A stretch of DNA of 64,000 nucleotides. Origin: Chitinophaga sp. MM2321 (GTDB taxonomy: Bacteria > Bacteroidota > Bacteroidia > Chitinophagales > Chitinophagaceae). Of this stretch, positions 51,133 to 59,473 are shown piece after piece. Within the stretch, counting starts at the first letter, position 1, and every line of letters begins with the position of its first letter. Below the pieces are notes generated by a model that ran no database searches, was not told the DNA's origin, and was given only the letters and a program-made list of their open reading frames with translations. Where the stretch lies: the NCBI RefSeq assembly GCF_964033635.1, contig NZ_OZ035533.1, forward strand, positions 1,488,001 to 1,552,000. The letters are read 5' to 3'. The position numbers and the translations under genes were made by a program.

Positions 51133-52445
51133 TTGTCCGATTTTTTAAAAGTTCTGTATAACAAAAAGGTGACAGCCAATATTGAGAAATAGATCAACCC
51201 CAGTTTAGGATTGAAAATAAACATAGCAATGATGGATATAGTGGCAATGACCAATGCGATGATGGGGAAGACGGGATACATGGCCACCCGGAAGGGGCGT
51301 GGCAGATCAGGTTCGCGTTTCCGCAGGATCATAATAGAGATCATGGCAATAATATACAGGGTGAGCGCGCCAAAAACAGAAAGGACAATGATCTCCGACG
51401 TTTTGCCGGACAAGAGGGCGAGAATACCGATCACCATATTTCCTATCAGTGCATTGGCTGGTGTATGAAACCGGGGAGAAATTTTACCGAGGAAGGAAGG
51501 GATATTATGTACCCGTCCCATCTCGTAAGTGGAGCGCCCGGCAGCCAGGATGAGTCCATGAAAGGAAGCCACCAGGCCAAATAAGCCCACCGTGATCAAT
51601 AAATGATACATGGGATGGTTGCTGCCTGTTATCTTTGCCAGCGCCAGCGGCAGGGGAGAATCAGAAGTTTCTCCGCCAAGGCCATTCTTATATACGATGG
51701 CCTCCCAGCCGGCAATACCGGTGGCAGAAATAAAGATCAGGACACATAATACAGCGAGGGTGAGTATAGCCCATCCAAAGCCTTTACTGATATCCCGTTG
51801 TGGATTTTTAGTTTCTTCGGCTACGTTGGCAATGCCTTCGATACCCAGGAAAAACCAGATGGCAAAGGGGATTGCTGCGAAAGCGCCACCCCAGCCATTG
51901 GGGAGGGCATTGTGTGTAAGATTGGCCACCTCAAATTTTGGGAGGGCCAGCCCGGAAAACAGCAGCAATTCGCCCACGGCGAAAATGGTGATGACCACTT
52001 CAAATGAAGCCGCTGCTTTAACGCCATAAACGTTCAACGCCGTAAATACAAAATAAATGGCGACGGCGCTTGTAAGAATAGGCACCTGTGGAAAGAATGC
52101 ATTGAAGTAAGCACCGATCGCGAATGCAATGGCCGGAGGGGCCAGTATAAACTCCACGATCTGGGCAATGCCGGCAATAAAGCCGAAATCTTTCCCCATT
52201 GCTTTGTTGGCGTAGTCAAATACTCCTCCGGCTTTAGGAATGGCACAGGCCAGCTCCGCATAGCTGAAGGTGAAGGTGACGTACATCACCATAATGACAA
52301 GTGTGGCTATAGCCATACCTCCGGTTCCTCCTTTCTCGAGGCCGAGGTTCCAACCGAAATACATTCCTGAAATAACGTATCCAACGCCAAGTCCCCACAG
52401 CATGAAGGGAGTCAATGTTTTCTTTAAGCCCTTGGTTTGTGTCAT
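51129..52445 (-). CDS. APC-family amino acid/ethanolamine permease
   Basis: A 438-residue polytopic transporter with about 12 helices. TM1 region LWGLGVGYVISGMYFGWNLGL and the following GGTGGMAIATLVIMVMYVTFTFSYAELACAIPKAGGVFDYA resemble the ethanolamine permease subgroup (Eat) of the APC superfamily. GIEGIANVAEETKNPQRDI is the usual TM6-7 loop. It is the first gene of the five-gene operon; its substrate sets the expectation for the pathway but cannot be proven from sequence. Confidence 0.9.
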   Translation of the reverse strand: MTQTKGLKKTLTPFMLWGLGVGYVISGMYFGWNLGLEKGGTGGMAIATLVIMVMYVTFTFSYAELACAIPKAGGVFDYANKAMGKDFGFIAGIAQIVEFILAPPAIAFAIGAYFNAFFPQVPILTSAVAIYFVFTALNVYGVKAAASFEVVITIFAVGELLLFSGLALPKFEVANLTHNALPNGWGGAFAAIPFAIWFFLGIEGIANVAEETKNPQRDISKGFGWAILTLAVLCVLIFISATGIAGWEAIVYKNGLGGETSDSPLPLALAKITGSNHPMYHLLITVGLFGLVASFHGLILAAGRSTYEMGRVHNIPSFLGKISPRFHTPANALIGNMVIGILALLSGKTSEIIVLSVFGALTLYIIAMISIMILRKREPDLPRPFRVAMYPVFPIIALVIATISIIAMFIFNPKLGLIYFSILAVTFLLYRTFKKSDK

Positions 52446-52537
52446 TTGAAAGATCTATGTGTTTCGTAATATAATATAAAATGAAATAATATTATAATAA
52501 TCAGATAAAGGCATCTGGTACTTTTTTTGTTCTCTTC

Positions 52538-52553
52538 TGGCCTGTCTGTTGCT
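52538..52553 (+). promoter_or_regulatory. Candidate sigma-54 type promoter before the Nramp gene
   Basis: TGGCCTGTCTGTTGCT at 52538-52553 keeps the -24 TGGC and -12 TTGCT of the sigma-54 consensus with the correct seven-base gap, deviating in the AC after TGGC. It points to the Nramp-type gene, leaving a leader of about 75 bases. Chance occurrence is possible. Confidence 0.3.
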
Positions 52554-52638
52554 TATAATGAAATGGTGGGTAAGCATTCCCGGTCAGCAGGCTATTTAGT
52601 GCTACCCACGTCTATGAACAAATCAAATTCGTAGAAAA

Positions 52639-53919
52639 ATGACAACAAACGGGAAGGATGCTAACAGGCAAAAAAAAGGAATAAGACAATTCCTTAAAAA
52701 ATTAGGGCCGGGGCTCATTACAGGCGCCAGCGATGATGATCCTTCAGGGATCACCACTTATTCGCAGGCGGGAGCACAGTTTGGCTTTGCCACGTTGTGG
52801 ACGGCCATCATCACTTTTCCGTTGATGGCAGCTATCCAGGAGATGTGTGCCCGGATAGGCGCCGTTACTTCAAAAGGGCTGACGGGTACTCTCCGGCAAC
52901 ACTATCCCCGTTGGATCTTATGGGTGATGATCATCGCCAGCTTCCCGGCTATTATTTTAAATATCGGCGCGGATATCGCCGGGATGGGCGCTGTTTCCAA
53001 CCTGATCTTTCCTGCTGTTCCTGCCTATATTTTCACCATCACCTTTACGATATTGATTACTGTATGCATGGTTTTCTTTTCCTATCAGCAGATAGCCGGC
53101 ATACTCAAATACATTTGCGTGGTATTACTGGTTTACATGATCGTTCCTTTTCTCACGCAAACAGACTGGTTAAAAGTGATAAAGGCCATCTTTCTGCCCG
53201 ATATCAGATTTTCAAAAGATTATATAGAGATGCTGGTGGCCATCCTGGGAACTACGATCTCTCCTTATCTTTTTTTCTGGCAAGCTACCATGGAAGCGGA
53301 AGAACTAAAGCATAACGTCCCGAAAATTATGGTAGATAAACATTTGTTATCTGATGTAAAAGAAGATGTCACCAGTGGTATGTTTTTTTCAAACCTGGTG
53401 ATGATGTTTATTATGATGACCTGTGGTAATGTACTCTTCAGCCATGGACAACACAAGATAGAAACCGTAGCGCAGGCGGCAAGTGCTTTAAAGCCGGTAG
53501 CGGGCGAATTTTCCTATCTGCTGTTTGCTTTTGGGGTGATAGGAACAGGAATGCTGGCGATACCGGTATTGTGTGGCTCTTTATCTTACATGTTTGCAGA
53601 AACATTTAATTGGAAGAAGGGGCTGGATAAAAAATTTTATCAGGCAAAACCATTCTATGGCATTATAGTCGTTTCATTAGGTATCGGGCTGGCTATCAAC
53701 TATGTGGGCGTAAGCCCGGTACAGGGGCTGTTTTACACCGCACTGCTGTACGGACTTACCGCGCCGTTAATGATCCTTGTGATCTTACACATCAGCAATA
53801 ATAAAAGTATCATGGGGCAGTATGTAAACAAGCGTTGGTCTAATATTTTAGGGTGGACTTCATTCTTACTGATGACGACCGCTGCTGTCTTCTTCCTGTA
53901 TCTGCAGTTTACTTCCTGA
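52639..53919 (+). CDS. Nramp-family transporter with altered metal-site motifs
   Basis: A 426-residue protein with about 11 helices and the overall pattern of Nramp transporters (KLGPGLITGA start; EMCARIGAVTSKGLTGTLR after TM2). The first-helix DPGN motif is DPSG here (residues 34-37), and the MPH motif of helix 6 is replaced by SPY (208-210). Loss of the Asn, Met and His makes manganese/iron transport uncertain; magnesium or another substrate is possible. It is divergent from the ethanolamine-type operon across 193 bases. Confidence 0.85.
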   Translation: MTTNGKDANRQKKGIRQFLKKLGPGLITGASDDDPSGITTYSQAGAQFGFATLWTAIITFPLMAAIQEMCARIGAVTSKGLTGTLRQHYPRWILWVMIIASFPAIILNIGADIAGMGAVSNLIFPAVPAYIFTITFTILITVCMVFFSYQQIAGILKYICVVLLVYMIVPFLTQTDWLKVIKAIFLPDIRFSKDYIEMLVAILGTTISPYLFFWQATMEAEELKHNVPKIMVDKHLLSDVKEDVTSGMFFSNLVMMFIMMTCGNVLFSHGQHKIETVAQAASALKPVAGEFSYLLFAFGVIGTGMLAIPVLCGSLSYMFAETFNWKKGLDKKFYQAKPFYGIIVVSLGIGLAINYVGVSPVQGLFYTALLYGLTAPLMILVILHISNNKSIMGQYVNKRWSNILGWTSFLLMTTAAVFFLYLQFTS

Positions 53920-53939
53920 TTATTCAGACAGATAAAAAA

Positions 53940-53971
53940 ATCCCGTTACAAAATATATTTTGTAACGGGAT
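53940..53971. terminator. Bidirectional terminator between Nramp and phnA-type genes
   Basis: A perfect palindrome with 16-base arms (53940-53955 with 53956-53971), read as a 13-14 base stem with a small loop. Seven A's precede it on the plus strand, so the minus-strand transcript ends in a T-run. It lies between two convergent genes. Confidence 0.85.
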
Positions 53972-53994
53972 CGTGTGCAGATAAGTAAAGCAGA

Positions 53995-54576
53995 TTAACT
54001 ATGTTTTCTTACATATTTAGTGAGAATAACAATTACCTGTCCTTCTATTTTACCTTCAATCTGCGCAGTATTATCTTCTACCAACCGGATGTTCTTTACA
54101 ACAGTACCCAGTTTTGCATTCAGGGTACTACCTTTTACGTCCAGGGATTTTATTAAAACTACGGTGTCGCCACCTTGCAACACAGCGCCATTACAATCTT
54201 TATGAAGATCAACCGTGGCGTCATTATCATGATCACCGGTAGCTTTAGCCCAGGCTAATGCTTCATCATTAAGATAGATCATATCCAGGCTGTCCATGGC
54301 CCAGCTTTCATGTTTTAAACGATGGAGCATGCGCCAGGAAACTACCTGTATACCGGGTACTTCGCTCCACATGGTGTCTGATAAACCGCGCCAGTGATCA
54401 CTGTCCAGTTCCGCTTTTTTTTCAATCTGTGCCTGGCATTTATCACAGATCAGGATACAATTATCCTGATCACTGCTATCCTGGGGAGGTACTTCATAGA
54501 TCTTTAAAGTATCGCCGGACTGGCATAATTCGCATTTACCATCACTCCTTTGCCGTAGTAGTTCGTCCAATTTCAT
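53995..54576 (-). CDS. PhnA domain-containing protein
   Basis: A 193-residue protein with an N-terminal zinc ribbon (C15-x2-C18 and C44-x2-C47) and the C-terminal PhnA domain: VDLHKDCNGAVLQGGDTVVLIKSLDVKGS followed by GTVVKNIRLV and IEGQVIVILTKYVRK. PhnA-type proteins are named after the phosphonate operon, but their cellular role is not settled. No phosphonate genes are nearby. Confidence 0.93.
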   Translation of the reverse strand: MKLDELLRQRSDGKCELCQSGDTLKIYEVPPQDSSDQDNCILICDKCQAQIEKKAELDSDHWRGLSDTMWSEVPGIQVVSWRMLHRLKHESWAMDSLDMIYLNDEALAWAKATGDHDNDATVDLHKDCNGAVLQGGDTVVLIKSLDVKGSTLNAKLGTVVKNIRLVEDNTAQIEGKIEGQVIVILTKYVRKHS

Positions 54577-54698
54577 AATATCCTTTATAAAAAAATGTTC
54601 GTGAAGGTACTACTTTTTACCGGCATAGCACAGGGATGACAAAGGCAGGAGCTGTTTTTCCTGTATTGTTGTGTAATGAAATACATAGGAACGGGACA

Positions 54699-55973
54699 TT
54701 AAAAATCAAGGAAATTCCATTTACCCCGATAAGCGCGGGACCGCATTATATTTGCGTATTCATCATCAAAGCGTTCCTTTTTCGGATCCCATTGTAATGG
54801 CCGTTGTAGTTCGTAGGCAATATTCACTGCGTTACAAACCGTTGCGGTACGATGACCGATTTCCACATCAGCAATAGGACGGGAACGCTGCTTGATAGCA
54901 TTGAGCCAATCCTGTTGGTGGTTCTCGCTATGATATAGTTTTTTATCGGAAGACTTCAGTTGCAGGGTAGCCAGGGAGGCGGGATCAGATCTCAGAAAGG
55001 AGCGGCTCACTTCAATTTTACCTTCCGTACCGATGAACTGTATGGCGTTGTTTTCTCCCCAGTTGGTATGATTTACAGGTATGCCATTGGCATATATAAA
55101 CTTAAGACCCGTTATGGCCGGCACTTCCGGCGGAATGAACTTTACGGGCCCGGAGTTGTCCATACCGAGCGCCCATTGTACAATATCAAACATATGCGCT
55201 CCCCAATCAGTAATTAATCCGCCACCAAATTCGCGGTATCCTCTCCACCATGCCCAGCTGTTTTCTTCAATGGGTGGCGCTAGTACCGGGTTGTAGCCGC
55301 GGTAAAGGGAAGGACCGATCCACGTATTCCAGTCGAGGTATTCCGGCGTAGGAAGGGTAGGGAGGTCGCACTGTTTAGTGGGTTCTCCTACGGATACATT
55401 TACTTCGGTAATACGGCCGATGTATCCATTGGCTACCAGTTCGCTGGCATGCCGGAAATTATGGGTAGAACGTTGCATGCTGCCGGTTTGCAATACCCGT
55501 TTGTATTTGCGGGTAGCGTCTACCATGGCCCGGCCTTCTGCGATGGTTAGTGCCAGTGGTTTCTCACAATAAATATCTTTTCCTGCTTTGGCTGCATCAA
55601 TAGCCATTTGTGCATGCCAGTGATCGGGGCTGGCTATTACAACTGCATCAATATCTTTCCGCTCCAGCAGTTCCCGGTAACTGCCGTACCCTTTTACTTC
55701 CGTGTTTACTTTGCTTTCATTGGCTTTGGTGGCCAGTCCGAGAAAGCGGGCCAGTTTTTTGGTATCTACATCACTGGCAGCTAATGCGAGGGTTTCCGGA
55801 CAGGCATTCATGGATTTGAGCAGCCCAAGGCTTTGTTTTCCGGTACCGATAAATCCCAGTGTGATGCGGTCGCTGGGAGCTGTGTATCCCTTTCCGCCAA
55901 GTACATGACGGGGAACAATCGCTATACCTGCAGCTGCTGTCAGAGTTTGGGTGATAAAAGTTCGTCTCTTCAT
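54699..55973 (-). CDS. Gfo/Idh/MocA family oxidoreductase with Tat-like signal
   Basis: A 424-residue NAD(P)-dependent sugar-type oxidoreductase. It starts MKRRTFITQTLTAAAGIAIVP, a twin-arginine-like signal typical of exported members of this family in Bacteroidota. Rossmann motif GFIGTGKQSLGLL, then DAVVIASPDHWHAQMAIDAAKAGKDIYCEKPLA, the conserved EKP core. WWRGYREFGGGLITDWGAHMFD forms the substrate pocket. The substrate is unknown; related enzymes act on sugars and inositols or glycosides. Confidence 0.93.
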   Translation of the reverse strand: MKRRTFITQTLTAAAGIAIVPRHVLGGKGYTAPSDRITLGFIGTGKQSLGLLKSMNACPETLALAASDVDTKKLARFLGLATKANESKVNTEVKGYGSYRELLERKDIDAVVIASPDHWHAQMAIDAAKAGKDIYCEKPLALTIAEGRAMVDATRKYKRVLQTGSMQRSTHNFRHASELVANGYIGRITEVNVSVGEPTKQCDLPTLPTPEYLDWNTWIGPSLYRGYNPVLAPPIEENSWAWWRGYREFGGGLITDWGAHMFDIVQWALGMDNSGPVKFIPPEVPAITGLKFIYANGIPVNHTNWGENNAIQFIGTEGKIEVSRSFLRSDPASLATLQLKSSDKKLYHSENHQQDWLNAIKQRSRPIADVEIGHRTATVCNAVNIAYELQRPLQWDPKKERFDDEYANIMRSRAYRGKWNFLDF

Positions 55974-56086
55974 GATGATTACCTTGATTTTTAGGTTTGG
56001 TAATTAAGATACATCACGATTTTGGGTTTTTACAGCAGATTCTTATCTAACCAAAATAGCCGGGGAGATTTCAGCACGATTATTAT

Positions 56087-56494
56087 TTAATCAACGGGGT
56101 AAACGGTGACCACCGGTGCGGCGCCCCAGGCGGCAATATCAGGGGCTGTTAACAGGTTGAAGCGGGGACCTGTTCCGCCCAGCTCTCCACAATGTTTACT
56201 AAATACTACTTCCGCAATTTTATGATGCCTGATCACATAAGAACAAAGGATGCAGGGTTCTACATTTGAATAGAGCGTAGCTCCTGCACAGTTGTCATGA
56301 CGTTGAAGCGCGTCCATTATTGCCAGTACTTCCGCATGCCGCGTTATATCTTTCAGTTGTTTACTTTTCTCAAAGGCTTCGCCCAGCACCATACCATCTT
56401 TTACAATGATACTGCCTACCGGGCTTTCCCCTGCTGCTGCGGCCATGGCTGCCAGTTCAAGACAGCGTTGCATGTATGGATGATGTTTGTCCAT
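56087..56494 (-). CDS. Nucleoside deaminase (cytidine/deoxycytidylate deaminase fold)
   Basis: A 135-residue zinc-dependent deaminase. The HAE motif is at 53-55 and PCILC at 80-84 supplies the two zinc cysteines. The N-terminus AAMAAAAGESPVGSIIV is like guanine deaminase/TadA-type proteins. The short length and C-terminus differ from tRNA-specific TadA, so guanine or another base or nucleoside may be the substrate. Confidence 0.9.
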   Translation of the reverse strand: MDKHHPYMQRCLELAAMAAAAGESPVGSIIVKDGMVLGEAFEKSKQLKDITRHAEVLAIMDALQRHDNCAGATLYSNVEPCILCSYVIRHHKIAEVVFSKHCGELGGTGPRFNLLTAPDIAAWGAAPVVTVYPVD

Positions 56495-56882
56495 ATCTGA
56501 AATTTTCCTGTTTATATTGGATCAGGTGTGGCATTAGTTTCCTGCCAGCGTATAAATATATGCAAAACAATAACGGTTGGCACAATGACTGCAGCAGTTA
56601 TCAATAATCTATCATGTGGGTGTGTTGCAGATTAAAAAGATGTGCAGAACGGAAAGCCCTGCGAGTGCCCCCCGATAACTAATTTATCAAGCTGCATCCG
56701 CAGGGGCTGGTACCTAGAATGGCGGAATAAGGTACGATCATCCGGTAGGGGGAACAATGGGATCTGCATTACAATGGATAAACAATAAACAATGGATAAA
56801 CGATTATTTTAATTTAATCGGCACAAAGATATCATGATCCCTTTTTTCAGGATAGTACAAATGCGACATAATTCAAGAAAGG
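56495..56882. other. Gene-free region with imperfect long-range hairpin and short tandem repeat
   Basis: No open frame is supported. AGCCCTGCG (56655-56663) can pair with CGCAGGGGCT (56699-56708) with one bulge. ACAATGGATAAAC is repeated at 56771-56783 and 56789-56801. A small RNA is possible but unproven. Confidence 0.3.
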
Positions 56883-57710
56883 TTAAACAATTAACCGGTG
56901 GAGGCGCATGGTGCCCATCAGTTCTTCTTCATGAATAAAAGAAGGTGTCATGCCGGCAAACTCTTTAAAGTCCCGGATAAAGTGCATCTGGTCATAGTAG
57001 CCGCTATTGTAGGCGATTTCTGTCCAGGTTAATTGGGGATTTAATTCTTTGAGGCGGTAAGCTTTTCCGAAACGGATCAACCGGGCGTAGAGCTTTGGCG
57101 GCATACCCACTCTTTCCCTGCATCTGCGCTCAAATTGCCGCACGCTGATACAGGAAATCGCTGCTATTTTATCTATAGAAATATTACCTCCTTGTCTTAT
57201 CAGTTCTTCCATAGCAAAATCAATTGGTAAAGCCGATTTCAGCGTAGGCACTTTTTTAAGCAGATAAGATTCAATCACCGTTACCATCCCTTTCCAGTTA
57301 GCGCATGCTTTCAACCGTTCTGTTATTTCATTGATCTCATTGCCTAATAACAGGCTGGTATCAAAGTCCTGTTCATACATTTCTGACAGGGGAATATTCA
57401 ACAGGCGGAATAACCCGCCGGGTCTGAACGCAATACATACAGCAAGGTGTTTTACGCCCATGTTCAGGGTCACCGGCTGCTCCTGTGGCCCTATGGTTAC
57501 GCAGGCTGACCTGGTGATAAAGTCATCATTCTCTGGTTTCAGTACCTGAATCGGATCTTCCAGGTAGAAAATAATATACCGCTGATAAGTAGGCACGAAC
57601 CTATATACATTGGAAAGCGCACCGGATGCTGTAAAGTCAGCACTATAAATGCCGATGTAGCTTACAAATTCCTGTAATGCCGGGTGTGGTGTATATGTTT
57701 CTGTTCTCAA
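56883..57710 (-). CDS. AraC family transcriptional regulator
   Basis: A 275-residue regulator. N-terminal sensor half with YIIFYLEDPIQVL and HLAVCIAFRPGGLFRLLNIP. C-terminal helix-turn-helix pair: ISIDKIAAISCISVRQFERRCRERVGM, then LTWTEIAYNSGYYDQMHFIRDFKEFAGMTP. It has the same architecture as the AraC gene at 11.4 kb. It lies 38 bases downstream of the histidine phosphatase gene. Confidence 0.92.
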   Translation of the reverse strand: MRTETYTPHPALQEFVSYIGIYSADFTASGALSNVYRFVPTYQRYIIFYLEDPIQVLKPENDDFITRSACVTIGPQEQPVTLNMGVKHLAVCIAFRPGGLFRLLNIPLSEMYEQDFDTSLLLGNEINEITERLKACANWKGMVTVIESYLLKKVPTLKSALPIDFAMEELIRQGGNISIDKIAAISCISVRQFERRCRERVGMPPKLYARLIRFGKAYRLKELNPQLTWTEIAYNSGYYDQMHFIRDFKEFAGMTPSFIHEEELMGTMRLHRLIV

Positions 57711-57748
57711 TATAGGCTCGGGTTCGATATTTATTTATACCAGTTTTT

Positions 57749-58327
57749 TTATTCCAGGTGGTTGATGCAATTGAAAAGCTCGCAATACCAGCTGTTATCA
57801 GTGAATTGCAGTCTTGTTATAGAGGTGTTTTTCATCGCGGATGCAGGCGGCATCTCAGGGAGTAACTGCGCCAGCATTTGTTTGATAAAACTACCATGAC
57901 TTACCAGCAGAATGTGTTTGCCATTATGCGCTGCTACCAGGTCCTCTATAAAGGCCATGCCACGGGTAACCACGTCGTTGTTGGTTTCCATGCCCAGGTC
58001 CAGGTGTTTCCAGTTATCTCCCCATTTGTGTACACGCTCTTCTTCTGTGGTCCCTTCTATTAATCCGCCGCCGGCTTCTCCCAGGCGGTTATCTTCCATT
58101 ACTTCATGAATACCCAGCTCCTGTCCGATGATAGCCGCGGTTTGCCGGGCACGCAGGAGATGGCTGGAGTACAGCAGATCCCAATGCTCACCACTGAGAC
58201 GCAATCCCAGCTTCTGTGCCTGTAAAATGCCCTCTTCATCCAACGGGATGTCTGAGTGGCCCTGAAGGCGGCCAGCCTTATTCCAGGAGGTAGTACCATG
58301 ACGGACAATAGCTATTCGGGTTATCAT
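57749..58327 (-). CDS. Histidine phosphatase family protein (phosphoglycerate mutase-like)
   Basis: A 192-residue member of the branch 1 histidine phosphatases. Catalytic RHG at 9-11 within IAIVRHGTTSWN, the follow-up QGHSDIPLDEEG, and the second His in ILLVSHGSF. It could act on sugar phosphates, nucleotides or other phosphoesters. It is divergent from the terpene synthase gene. Confidence 0.93.
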   Translation of the reverse strand: MITRIAIVRHGTTSWNKAGRLQGHSDIPLDEEGILQAQKLGLRLSGEHWDLLYSSHLLRARQTAAIIGQELGIHEVMEDNRLGEAGGGLIEGTTEEERVHKWGDNWKHLDLGMETNNDVVTRGMAFIEDLVAAHNGKHILLVSHGSFIKQMLAQLLPEMPPASAMKNTSITRLQFTDNSWYCELFNCINHLE

Positions 58328-58510
58328 ATTGATCTTTTTATCATTCCGGGTGGCAAATATATATAATCAACGGTAGCGATTATAAAAACTGCCTGTCTCC
58401 GGGGCTAAAATTGACGAAAGCATGCGGTAAATCCAACACTTTAACTGTAATTTATATATTAGTTAACAAGGCGTTGACTATTAATTTAATCATTTTAAAA
58501 TTTACTTTCT

Positions 58511-59473
58511 ATGACAACGATTATTTCTTCCGTTCCAGGATTGAAGTACCCTTTTCCCGACCTCAAAAACGAACACGCTGACCGGATTGAAGCAGCAACA
58601 AAAACCTGGTTACAAAATGACTATGGTAGTTTGCCATATGATTTTCAAACCAAACAAAAGAAGTATAAATACTGGGAAACCAATGTCGGGCACATGGGCG
58701 CCCGCATGTATCCGGTGGCAGGGTACACACAACTGATCCCCATTGCGCGTTTCCTGTTATGGGGTTTGTCAAACGACGACTATTATGAAGATTGCACTAT
58801 GAGCCAGTTGCAGGCGCTGAGAGAGCGTGCAGTAGCCATTCTGAAAGGCTATCCCTTGCAAGCGGATGATAACGAACTATTTCACCAGTTACACAAACAG
58901 CGTAATGAAATGATGGCTTTAATGCCTGCGTGGTGGATGGCCCGTTATACCCTGAGCATTGACCGCGGTTTTGAAGGGATGCAGCTGGAAGCCCCTTACA
59001 AAGCTACCCTGCAATATCCTTCTGTTGCCGACTATATGGCTATCCGGGAGAAGGCGGTACTGGTTTATCCATTGATTGATCTCGTGGAATTGCAGATCGG
59101 TACGGCGTTGCCGGATGATATTTTTTATCATCCGCATATACAGCGCATTAATGCGTTGGTATGCCGTATCCTGGCGTGGTGCAACGATTATTTCAGTGTA
59201 CGCAAGGAGCGGGGTAAGGATGTTATGAACCTGATCCTGGTCATTGAAAATGAAGAGAAGCTATCATTGGAGGATGCTTACAGGAAGGCTATCGCCATAC
59301 ACGACCAGGATGTAGCGGAATTTATCAGGCTGAGAGATAATCTGCCGGCTGATTTCGGAAACTTCAAACCGGCAGTGGATCGTTTTATTCATCACCTCGG
59401 GCTGCTTATTTCCGGGCATAAATCGTGGTATGAAAAAGATACGTTAAGGTATAAAGTGAAGCATAGCAACTAA
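58511..59473 (+). CDS. Class I terpene synthase
   Basis: A 320-residue bacterial terpene cyclase. The first metal-binding motif is NDDYYED (88-94). The NSE triad is N225-D-Y-F-S229-V-R-K-E233. The pyrophosphate-sensor Arg179 lies 46 residues before the NSE motif as in characterised enzymes, and the C-terminal RY pair is at 313-314. It should ionise and cyclise a prenyl diphosphate (farnesyl or geranylgeranyl). The product cannot be predicted. Terpene synthases are known from Chitinophaga pinensis. No prenyltransferase, P450 or methyltransferase is adjacent, so it acts alone or with genes elsewhere. Its last four bases overlap the convergent kinase gene. Confidence 0.92.
   Translation: MTTIISSVPGLKYPFPDLKNEHADRIEAATKTWLQNDYGSLPYDFQTKQKKYKYWETNVGHMGARMYPVAGYTQLIPIARFLLWGLSNDDYYEDCTMSQLQALRERAVAILKGYPLQADDNELFHQLHKQRNEMMALMPAWWMARYTLSIDRGFEGMQLEAPYKATLQYPSVADYMAIREKAVLVYPLIDLVELQIGTALPDDIFYHPHIQRINALVCRILAWCNDYFSVRKERGKDVMNLILVIENEEKLSLEDAYRKAIAIHDQDVAEFIRLRDNLPADFGNFKPAVDRFIHHLGLLISGHKSWYEKDTLRYKVKHSN

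Noticed and set aside
51610..52029. 139-codon plus-strand frame inside the permease gene
   Set aside because: Antisense shadow of a 12-helix permease.
46516..52445. Interpretation as a putrescine (Puu) operon
   Set aside because: The amine oxidase/transaminase for gamma-glutamyl-putrescine is missing and an alcohol dehydrogenase takes its place; the permease also resembles ethanolamine carriers.
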